Origin: Ignavibacteria bacterium
GTDB taxonomy: Bacteria > Bacteroidota > Ignavibacteria > Tepidaquicellales > OLB5
Length of the DNA: 27,959 nucleotides
NCBI GenBank assembly: GCA_026417195.1
Contig: JAOADS010000004.1
Coordinates: forward strand, 1 to 27,959
Reading direction: 5' to 3'
Every line of letters begins with the position of its first letter. Within the stretch, counting starts at the first letter, position 1. The notes under the pieces are model-generated. The model was not told the DNA's origin. It saw only the letters and a list, made by a program, of their open reading frames with translations, and searched no databases. The translations under genes were made by a program, and so were the position numbers. Of this stretch, positions 1-6,015 are shown piece by piece.

Positions 1-204
1 TTTGATATTTCAGAAGAAGGTATCTATCGTATGGAAGCGTATGATGTTATAGGAAAAAAGATAAAAGAATTTTTTATTAATAACTTTAAACCGGGTAAAT
101 ACAGGTTTGATTTTTCAGTAGATAACCTGTCATCTGGTGTTTATTTATACAGGTTATTGAATGATAAGTATTCTTCAACAAAAAAATTAATCATTATTAA
201 ATAA
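1..204 (+). CDS. C-terminal fragment of a T9SS-sorted secreted protein (5' truncated by window edge)
   Basis: The frame is open from base 1 and ends at a TAA at 202-204, giving 67 residues of a protein that begins upstream of the window. The fragment has the pattern of the type IX secretion system type A sorting domain: a beta strand ending in YDVIGKKI, then a segment with PGKYRFDF, then LSSGVYLYRL and a basic, hydrophobic tail (KKLIIIK). In this family the domain directs export through the outer membrane by T9SS and is normally cleaved on arrival. The function of the missing N-terminal part cannot be told. The full sorting domain usually also carries an upstream YPNPFN motif, which would lie just outside the window. 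Confidence 0.85.
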   Translation, partial: FDISEEGIYRMEAYDVIGKKIKEFFINNFKPGKYRFDFSVDNLSSGVYLYRLLNDKYSSTKKLIIIK

Positions 205-210
205 TCTTCA

Positions 211-250
211 GAAAGGAGGTTTGTCAATGAAAACTCCACCATGGAAATAA
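211..250 (+). other. Consensus Shine-Dalgarno followed by a 7-codon ORF (MKTPPWK)
   Basis: GAAAGGAGGT at 211-220 is a ten-base match to the usual 3' tail of 16S rRNA. Six bases later an ATG at 227-229 opens a frame reading M-K-T-P-P-W-K and stopping at TAA 248-250. No other gene start in the window has such an SD, which makes it stand out. The stretch lies 6 nt after the stop of the T9SS gene and just before a structured RNA (254-336). It could be a tiny translated peptide gene, a leader-like element without a downstream target, or an RNA that simply carries an anti-SD-complementary sequence. In frame beyond the TAA there are another 15 open codons to TAA at 296-298, rich in Lys. Translation is not proven by the sequence. 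Confidence 0.4.
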
Positions 251-253
251 AAT

Positions 254-340
254 AAAAAGCAGGCTAAGGGGCATCTAAACGGTCGCACGTTTAAATAACC
301 GGTATAATCGGTTAAGCTCCTTTATTCCTGCTTTTTCTTT
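254..340 (+). ncRNA. Structured RNA with three-way junction and terminator-like ends
   Basis: The basal helix pairs 254-263 (AAAAAGCAGG) with 327-336 (CCTGCTTTTT), ten perfect pairs. After a 2/4-nt internal loop, 266-272 pairs with 316-322 (six Watson-Crick pairs and one G-U). Two perfect hairpins sit on top: 276-281/288-293 (TAAACG/CGTTTA, loop of 6) and 296-301/309-314 (TAACCG/CGGTTA, loop of 7). Junction linkers are short (3, 2 and 1 nt). The A-rich left arm and T-rich right flank (332-340) would allow rho-independent termination on both strands, fitting its place between convergent genes ending at 204 and 404. The branched top is more elaborate than a plain terminator. I do not recognise it as a known riboswitch or RNA family. 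Confidence 0.55.
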
Positions 341-403
341 TACAAACTTAAACAAATATTATTTTGTAGAAAATCCCTTGATTAAGTTATCAAAAGTGGA
401 AAA

Positions 404-1537
404 CTATTTATACTGCCTAATCACATTACTAATAAACTGAACCAGCTTCTCTGTAAACTTCTCCCATGAGCGTTCAGTACGGTAATTTCTGATTTCTCCT
501 ATAAATTGGTTTCTCAGATTTTTTTCAAAGTAATCTCTGAGTGCTGATGAAATAATCTCTGAAACGGGTTTGGTAATAATTCCCGTTTTCATATCAATCA
601 CTTCTTCAGCAAGCCCTCCTACGTCAGTTACTATTACAGGAACATCGAAGTGATATGCAATACCGGTAATTCCACTCTGAGAAGCTGAACGGTATGGGAG
701 TACGCATACATCGGCAGCCGAAAAGAAAAGTGGTATCTCTGACTCTGGTATGTATCTTATGTGTTTTATTATTTGTCTATCAAGTTTTAATTTATTAATC
801 AACTCATCATATTTCCTGAAATCTCCGTAAACCTCACCAGCTATAATCAGAACATAGGAATCATCAAGGGAGCTCATTGCTTCAATTAGTATATCAAGCC
901 CTTTATAGTCTCTTATGAAACCGAAAAAAAGCACTACCTTTTTGTTTTCATCAATATTGAGTTTATTCAAAGCTTCACTTCTTGAAATTTTTATGCCATA
1001 GTGATTATAGAAGGGATGAAATAGGATTTCGTATTTTGCATCAGGAACTATTTCCTTAAGCTCTTCCGCAGCTTTTCTGTTAAGTACAACCAAGCCATCA
1101 CATCTTCTGAAAAAATATCCGGCAAACAGATTATGAAAAACCATCTTCTCATGTGATCTGACGTTGTGAAGAAGTCCGATTGTTTTGATTTTATTTTTCT
1201 TTAAACTTCCCGCTATATTGCCAAGCGAAGGCGCAAAAAATGGCATCCAGTAACTTAATAAAGCAACATCAGCTCTGAAATCAGTTATAGCCCGTGAAAC
1301 CTTTTTCCACGAGAAGGGATTGAGACTATCAGTAATTCTCAGTGAATTTATCTTTCTGTTTTTGTCTGAATCCGAAACGTATTGAGTTGAGCCGGGGAAA
1401 AGAAATTTCGGATACTGTCTTTTATAGTTTACGGCAAGTAATTCATTTGATCTGGAAAGTTCCAAATAAAGAGAGTCTGCGAACTGAGCAATTCCTCCCC
1501 TGTAAGGATAAAAAGGGGATATGAATGCAATTTTCAT
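404..1537 (-). CDS. GT4-type glycosyltransferase (GT-B fold)
   Basis: A 377-residue protein with the two-Rossmann-domain layout of group 1 (GT4) glycosyltransferases. The N-terminus MKIAFISPFYPYRGG has the first beta strand and Gly-rich loop (residues 4-15); the second domain opens with VVLFFGFIRDYKG (201-213), and the nucleotide-sugar region runs through LPYRSASQSG (280-289) to DVGGLAEEV (305-313). The usual EGFG...E donor signature is altered to a Ser-rich SASQSGITGIAY, as in some GT4 members. It probably transfers a sugar from a nucleotide-sugar to a surface glycan or lipid acceptor at the inner face of the cytoplasmic membrane; donor and acceptor cannot be read from sequence. It is a single gene, divergent from the lipoprotein gene at 1631 and convergent with the T9SS gene. 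ATG start close to a Bacteroidota-like -7 element. Confidence 0.88.
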   Translation of the reverse strand: MKIAFISPFYPYRGGIAQFADSLYLELSRSNELLAVNYKRQYPKFLFPGSTQYVSDSDKNRKINSLRITDSLNPFSWKKVSRAITDFRADVALLSYWMPFFAPSLGNIAGSLKKNKIKTIGLLHNVRSHEKMVFHNLFAGYFFRRCDGLVVLNRKAAEELKEIVPDAKYEILFHPFYNHYGIKISRSEALNKLNIDENKKVVLFFGFIRDYKGLDILIEAMSSLDDSYVLIIAGEVYGDFRKYDELINKLKLDRQIIKHIRYIPESEIPLFFSAADVCVLPYRSASQSGITGIAYHFDVPVIVTDVGGLAEEVIDMKTGIITKPVSEIISSALRDYFEKNLRNQFIGEIRNYRTERSWEKFTEKLVQFISNVIRQYK

Positions 1538-1542
1538 TAATG

Positions 1543-1572
1543 CAAATTGATAATATTATTGGATTTTTACAA
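1543..1572 (-). promoter_or_regulatory. Putative Bacteroidota-type promoter for the glycosyltransferase
   Basis: Read on the minus strand, TTG (1572-1570) is followed after 19 nt by TCAATTTG (1550-1543), one base off the Bacteroidota -7 consensus TAnnTTTG, with a plausible -33 spacing. The element ends 5 nt before the ATG at 1537, so the mRNA would have almost no 5' leader. The call rests on motif match only. Confidence 0.4.
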
Positions 1573-1618
1573 TTGATTAATATTGATTTTTCTCATTTCT
1601 ATTGAAAACGCTTTTAAG

Positions 1619-1626
1619 TAATTTTG
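1619..1626 (+). promoter_or_regulatory. Putative -7 element (TAATTTTG) for the lipoprotein-ccm operon
   Basis: TAATTTTG fits TAnnTTTG exactly and lies 4 nt before the ATG at 1631, implying a near-leaderless transcript. The nearest upstream TTG (1602-1604) is only 14 nt away, shorter than the usual -33 spacing, so the -33 part is weak. Confidence 0.35.
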
Positions 1627-1630
1627 AGAA

Positions 1631-2062
1631 ATGAAGAAAGCTATAATATTCATCACAGTAATTACAATTATTTCTGCTTGCTCAAAGAAAGACGATCTTC
1701 CTGAACAGCAAAAAGGTTCTCAGGAAATAATAAAAATGCCTGATGACTCAATTCACAGGAACATAGGGAAAAATAAGGGAGATGAAAAAGCAGATGAGCT
1801 GATCAAATCAGCCGATGAAGCTGACTCACTTTACTCAAAGACTAAATCCGAGTCAGATAAAAAGGCATGTATAGAAAAACACATGGCTGCAGCAAATTAC
1901 CTTATGTTTGAAGCAAATCTCTCACCGAAGAAAAAATATCCTCCTGCTTTAAGAAGATACAGGAGAGTTCTTGAGCTGGATCCGTCAAATAAAGAAGCAG
2001 CAGAGAATAAAAAGGAAATAGAAGACATCTATATATCAATGGGGATGCCTATACCTGATTAA
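1631..2062 (+). CDS. Small lipoprotein with a TPR-like C-terminus, function unknown
   Basis: The 143-residue product starts with a lipoprotein signal peptide: MKK, a hydrophobic stretch, and a lipobox ISAC with the lipidated cysteine at residue 17. A polar, Lys/Asp/Glu-rich linker follows (18-60). The C-terminal third contains YPPALRRYRRVLELDPSN, which has the look of one tetratricopeptide-like helical pair. The protein is thus expected to be membrane-anchored and exposed to the periplasm or surface. It is the first gene of a plus-strand operon leading into the PH-domain gene (2 nt later) and ccmC-F. TPR modules occur in the cytochrome c maturation subunit CcmI/CcmH, so a part in handling apocytochromes is conceivable, but that is inference from position only. 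Confidence 0.7.
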   Translation: MKKAIIFITVITIISACSKKDDLPEQQKGSQEIIKMPDDSIHRNIGKNKGDEKADELIKSADEADSLYSKTKSESDKKACIEKHMAAANYLMFEANLSPKKKYPPALRRYRRVLELDPSNKEAAENKKEIEDIYISMGMPIPD

Positions 2063-2064
2063 CC

Positions 2065-2565
2065 ATGGAAGAGAAAACAGAATCACTGATATGGGAAGGT
2101 TCTCAGTCTCAGGTTTTGAACCTTGGGGTGTTTCTTTCAGTTATATTGGTAACTGTTTTAATCGTAATAATTTCTCTGATAACTTTGCCTTTGCTTATGG
2201 TTTTATGTCTTATACCTTTAGGATATGGATTGTGGAAATGGCTTGTCATTAAATTTAACAGATATAAGATAACGACTCAGAGAATATTTTATTCTACCGG
2301 TATATTTACCAAGAAAACCGATGTACTGGAGCTCTACAGAGTCATGGATTTAAACTTATATGAACCTTTCTGGCAGAGAATCTTCGGACTTGGGATCATA
2401 GAACTTAGTACATCTGATGAAACAACTCCTAAATTTGTTCTGAAAGCAGTTCCGAAGCCGGCGGATCTGAGCGATAAAATAAGAAAAAGCGTTGAATCAA
2501 GACGTGATGCCAAACGTGTAAGGGGAATAGAATTTCTTGATGATGAACTAACGTCAAATCAATGA
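2065..2565 (+). CDS. PH-domain (bacterial PH-like) membrane protein
   Basis: A 166-residue protein. Residues 18-57 hold two closely spaced hydrophobic segments forming a membrane hairpin. After these comes KYKITTQRIF (around 72-81) followed by a beta-rich part with TDVLELYRVMDLNLYEPFWQ, the signature of the bacterial PH/YdbS-like (DUF304) family, then a charged C-terminal helix. Members are small membrane-anchored proteins of mostly unknown role. The stop codon overlaps the ccmC start by four bases (ATGA at 2562-2565), so the two genes are almost certainly translated from one mRNA. Its presence inside a ccm operon is unusual; whether it helps cytochrome assembly cannot be decided from sequence. 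Confidence 0.8.
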   Translation: MEEKTESLIWEGSQSQVLNLGVFLSVILVTVLIVIISLITLPLLMVLCLIPLGYGLWKWLVIKFNRYKITTQRIFYSTGIFTKKTDVLELYRVMDLNLYEPFWQRIFGLGIIELSTSDETTPKFVLKAVPKPADLSDKIRKSVESRRDAKRVRGIEFLDDELTSNQ

Positions 2566-3209
2566 TCTTAAAATTTATTTTATTCTTCTGGTTAATTGCT
2601 GTATTTATAATGGCAATTATATTTCCCATACCTAAGATCGGAGAAATGGGAGATAAGGCAAGAATCCTTTATTTCCATGTACCTCTTGCATGGGTTGCTA
2701 CGTTGTCTTTTATAATGTCTCTTATTTATTCTGTGAGATATCTGAGAAAGCGTGATGAGATCTATGATATCAAATCATCATCTGCTGCAGGGATCGGACT
2801 ACTTTTTGCTGTTCTGGCAACTGTAACAGGAGCTGTGTGGGCACGCTTTGAATGGGGAGCTTTCTGGAACTGGGATCCGAGACAGACAGCTATATTCATG
2901 CTTATATTAATTTACGGAGCATATTTTGCACTTAGAGCGTCCATGGACTCCCGTGAAAAAAGAGCAAGACTTTCATCAGTTTATGCAATACTTGCAGGTA
3001 TTACAGTTCCATTTTTTATATTTGTTATGCCGAGAATAACCGAGACGCTTCACCCAGATCCTATAATAAATACAAGAGGCAAGGTAAACATGAGTAGCGA
3101 TATGCTTCTTGTTTTTCTTGCCTCACTTGCTGGCTTCACCGGACTTTACTTCTGGATTCTTAGTCTGAAGGTTAGAATTGAAAAACTTAAATTGAAAAAA
3201 ATCAGTTAA
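2562..3209 (+). CDS. ccmC: Cytochrome c maturation protein CcmC (heme-handling membrane protein)
   Basis: The 215-residue, about six-helix membrane protein carries the tryptophan-rich heme-handling motif WGAFWNWDPRQT (98-109), and two histidines placed like the heme ligands of the family: H39 (YFHVPLAW) and H164 (ETLHPDP). CcmC is known to receive heme at the outer face of the inner membrane and load it on CcmE with help from CcmD. All three partners are encoded here in the order C-D-E-F. The start overlaps the stop of the PH-domain gene. CcmC and CcsA both belong to the heme-handling family; the 215-aa size, the neighbouring ccmDEF genes and the absence of the long ResB partner favour CcmC. 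Confidence 0.93.
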   Translation: MILKFILFFWLIAVFIMAIIFPIPKIGEMGDKARILYFHVPLAWVATLSFIMSLIYSVRYLRKRDEIYDIKSSSAAGIGLLFAVLATVTGAVWARFEWGAFWNWDPRQTAIFMLILIYGAYFALRASMDSREKRARLSSVYAILAGITVPFFIFVMPRITETLHPDPIINTRGKVNMSSDMLLVFLASLAGFTGLYFWILSLKVRIEKLKLKKIS

Positions 3210-3214
3210 GGTTT

Positions 3215-3337
3215 ATGTATGAATTTCTTTCATCAAACGGACAATATGTAGTTCTCATAATAACTCTTATCATATGGGCCGGAATTTTCCTGTATCTTTT
3301 ATCTCTTGATAAAAAAATCTCGAAACTTGAGAAATAG
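3215..3337 (+). CDS. ccmD: CcmD-family small membrane protein
   Basis: A 40-codon ORF that is easily missed. It starts with ATG at 3215, five bases after the ccmC stop, and ends with TAG at 3335-3337, three bases before ccmE. The product begins MYEFLSSNGQYV, has a single transmembrane helix (about residues 11-30, with a Trp at 21) and ends in a charged tail LDKKISKLEK. This is the layout of CcmD: a short one-helix protein with a basic/acidic cytoplasmic tail that holds the CcmC-CcmE complex together and promotes release of holo-CcmE. Size, topology and position between ccmC and ccmE all agree. Sequence conservation in this family is low, so position carries much of the weight. Confidence 0.85.
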   Translation: MYEFLSSNGQYVVLIITLIIWAGIFLYLLSLDKKISKLEK

Positions 3338-3340
3338 AAA

Positions 3341-3736
3341 ATGAAAAAAATAAGATATATTGCCGGAACAGTTATTATTCTTGTTTTTCTTACCATAGGC
3401 TTCTTCTCATTTATTGATTCCAAGGTTGAATATGCAAATTTCAGCTATGCTTCCAATACTCATAGGAAATGTCAGGTTAAGGGAACGTGGCTGAAAGACA
3501 AGGAGACAAGGTATGATGCTGCAAACAATCAGTTTATATTTCACATGAGAGATGAAAATAATCATGAAATGAAGGTCATACTTGACGGAGCTGAACCAAA
3601 TAACTTCAGAATGGCTGAGAGCATAGTTGCAAAAGGAAAAGTCAAGGGAGATCACTTCCATGCAACTGAAGTTCTTACCAAATGTCCTTCAAAATATGAA
3701 GGTGATTCTGAAGATTTGAAAAAATCCAATCTCTGA
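3341..3736 (+). CDS. ccmE: Cytochrome c maturation heme chaperone CcmE, CxxxY variant
   Basis: A 131-residue protein with an N-terminal membrane anchor (about 5-22) and a beta-rich periplasmic OB-fold domain (30-112), the architecture of CcmE, which carries heme from CcmC to CcmF. In most bacteria heme is bound covalently through a histidine in HxxxY. Here the corresponding segment reads VLTKCPSKYEG, so Cys115 replaces the histidine and Tyr119 is retained. CxxxY-type CcmE proteins are known from some Deltaproteobacteria and archaea and go with a modified Ccm system. The C-terminal tail after the motif is short and charged. Start ATG is three bases after the ccmD stop; the TGA stop shares its last base with the ccmF ATG. 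Confidence 0.92.
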   Translation: MKKIRYIAGTVIILVFLTIGFFSFIDSKVEYANFSYASNTHRKCQVKGTWLKDKETRYDAANNQFIFHMRDENNHEMKVILDGAEPNNFRMAESIVAKGKVKGDHFHATEVLTKCPSKYEGDSEDLKKSNL

Positions 3737-6015
3737 TGGGTCCGATATTAATCCACATTGCATTTGCTGCTTGTATAATATCAAGCCTTTTCTACTGGAT
3801 ATCTGCAACAGGCAGGAAAAACATGCTAAAGATATCCCGGCCGGCATACATTGTAATGGCTGTGTTTACGATTTCTTCTGCAAGTTTCCTTTTATATAAT
3901 ATACTCACACATCAGTTCCAATACACCTATATCTGGAATCACAGTTCAACTAAGGAACCTCTTAACCTGCTGATAGCTACTTTCTATGCAGGGCAGGAGG
4001 GAAGTTTTCATCTCTGGGCTTTGTGGATGAGTATAATAGGTATCTTCCTGATGAGCTATACTTCAAAACATGAGCGGTATGAAGCGGAAGTAATGGGCAC
4101 CTTTACACTCCTTCAGGCTTTCATTTTATTTATACTCATAGTAAAGTCACCTTATACCTATGTCTGGGAATCCTTTGCAGGTGACGTTGCAGAAGGTTTT
4201 ATTCCTCCTGAAGGCAGAGGGCTTAATCCTCTCTTACAGAATTTCTGGATGACAATTCATCCTCCGATTTTATTTGTAGGTTTTTCTGCTATGTCTGTTC
4301 CATTCTGCTTTGCCGTTGCTGCCCTTATAAAAAATAAATATGACCGTTGGGTAAATATTGCACTACCCTGGACTTTGTTTGCTGCAGGAGTTCTGGGACT
4401 TGGAATAATGCTTGGCGGTTACTGGGCTTACGGAGTTCTGGGATGGGGAGGATACTGGGCATGGGATCCGGTGGAAAATTCATCACTTGTTCCCTGGATA
4501 ACTTCAATAGCTGCGATTCATCTTATGATATCTTCCCGGGTTACAAAAGGTTTTATTAAATCAACTCTTTTTCTGTGTATTATATCATATGTACTTGTGC
4601 TTTATTCAACTTTCCTTACAAGAAGCGGTGTTCTTGGAGATGCATCTGTGCATTCATTTGTTGATCCGGGACAGGAAGTCTATCTTTTCTTAATCATATT
4701 TCTTTCCCTATTTGCAGTAGTCGGGATAGGGCTTATAATTTTCAGGTTTAAATCAATTAACTCTGAAATCAGTTCATTAAAACAAGAGTCTTCTCCCATA
4801 TTATCCAGGGAATCAGCTCTGTTCATTGGTGCAATAACACTTTGTGCCTCTGCTTTAGTTGTGCTTGCCGGTACAAGCTGGCCTATATTTGCAAAAGGTT
4901 CCGTTGAAGCAGATTTTTACAATAAGATGAACCTGCCTATTGCCATACTTATTTCTTTCATCAACGGTGCAAGTATATTACTTAAGTGGAAACACACAGA
5001 GGAAAAAAACTTTATGAAAAGCTTAGTTGTGCCATTTGTTCTAGCTTCCGTACTGACGGGACTGTTTGCCTTTATGGGAATGAGGGATTTCCTGATAGCC
5101 CTTCTTGCCTTAAGTGCTCTGTTTGCATTTTTCATAAATGCTGAAACAGCTTACGTTATTTCCAGAAGAAGTAAAATCAAAACAGGTGCATATCTTGCTC
5201 ATATCGGTTTTGCTGTTTTGTTGTTAGGCGTAATAGGTTCCTCAAGGTATTCACAGGAAGAAAATCTGTCTCTTCCCATAGGACAGACAGTTGAAGCCTT
5301 AGGTTACAGAATGACGTATCTCGGTGCCACTCCTATACCTGATGATCCCGAAAAATATCACTTCAATGTTAAAGTTGAACGGGACGGGAAGGAAATGATG
5401 CTGAAGCCGGTAATGTATTACAGTGATTACTCCGAAGGGGTTATGAAAAATCCAGACATTGTAAATCTTATTGTCAGAGATCTGTATCTTTCGCCAATGG
5501 CACTTGAAGTACCTGAGGAGTTTTCTGCAGAAGATGTTGATTCAATCGTAAAAGGTTCTGTAAAGAATATTAAGGGGCTGGACATACATTTTGTAAATTT
5601 CAATATGGATGAATTTAAAAGGGATGAACTTTCAAGCGGAGCGGCTCAAACCATAGGTGCAGATCTTGAGATAAATGAAAACGGAGTGAGAACACCGGTT
5701 ACTGTTAAAATCAGATATTCCGGAGACGGAGTTCCGGAATTTATCCCGGTAAAATATAAAGACAACATAGAGCTTTATTTAGTGAAAATAAGTGTATCAC
5801 AGGAACCTCAGATCCAGCTTGCAGTTGTTGACAGAACCAGAAAAATGAACTCACCGGATGCAATAACATCTGAAACTCTCATATTGACTGCAAGCGTGAA
5901 ACCTCTGATTAATCTCGTTTGGGGAGGAACTGTTATAATAGTTATCGGATTTGCTTTATCTGTAATAAACAGAGTTAAGAAAAGTAAAGCTGCAGCTTCT
6001 GACGAAGAGGTTTAA
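3736..6015 (+). CDS. ccmF: Cytochrome c heme lyase subunit CcmF
   Basis: A 759-residue polytopic membrane protein of normal family length. It shows the CcmF/heme-handling motif WGGYWAWDP (237-245), the N-terminal YAGQEGSFHLWALW (84-97), and TIHPPILFVG (173-182) with a conserved histidine. A large periplasmic part (about 510-730) lies before the last transmembrane helix. CcmF attaches heme from CcmE to the CxxCH motif of apocytochrome c on the periplasmic side of the inner membrane. It overlaps ccmE by one base (TGATG) and so belongs to the same operon. Its 3' end overlaps the stop of the convergent pyrG by four bases (6012-6015). No ccmA, ccmB, ccmG or ccmH is adjacent. Confidence 0.95.
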   Translation: MGPILIHIAFAACIISSLFYWISATGRKNMLKISRPAYIVMAVFTISSASFLLYNILTHQFQYTYIWNHSSTKEPLNLLIATFYAGQEGSFHLWALWMSIIGIFLMSYTSKHERYEAEVMGTFTLLQAFILFILIVKSPYTYVWESFAGDVAEGFIPPEGRGLNPLLQNFWMTIHPPILFVGFSAMSVPFCFAVAALIKNKYDRWVNIALPWTLFAAGVLGLGIMLGGYWAYGVLGWGGYWAWDPVENSSLVPWITSIAAIHLMISSRVTKGFIKSTLFLCIISYVLVLYSTFLTRSGVLGDASVHSFVDPGQEVYLFLIIFLSLFAVVGIGLIIFRFKSINSEISSLKQESSPILSRESALFIGAITLCASALVVLAGTSWPIFAKGSVEADFYNKMNLPIAILISFINGASILLKWKHTEEKNFMKSLVVPFVLASVLTGLFAFMGMRDFLIALLALSALFAFFINAETAYVISRRSKIKTGAYLAHIGFAVLLLGVIGSSRYSQEENLSLPIGQTVEALGYRMTYLGATPIPDDPEKYHFNVKVERDGKEMMLKPVMYYSDYSEGVMKNPDIVNLIVRDLYLSPMALEVPEEFSAEDVDSIVKGSVKNIKGLDIHFVNFNMDEFKRDELSSGAAQTIGADLEINENGVRTPVTVKIRYSGDGVPEFIPVKYKDNIELYLVKISVSQEPQIQLAVVDRTRKMNSPDAITSETLILTASVKPLINLVWGGTVIIVIGFALSVINRVKKSKAAASDEEV

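Noticed and set aside
296..320. GTTAAGC near 311-317 resembling the R' core of an integron attC site
   Set aside because: The matching inverse core at the correct distance is absent, no cassette array or integrase is present, and the bases are better explained by the RNA helices.
3407..3661. Minus-strand ORF of 84 codons opposite ccmE
   Set aside because: It is fully antisense to ccmE within a tight ccm operon, with no start signal or recognisable product.
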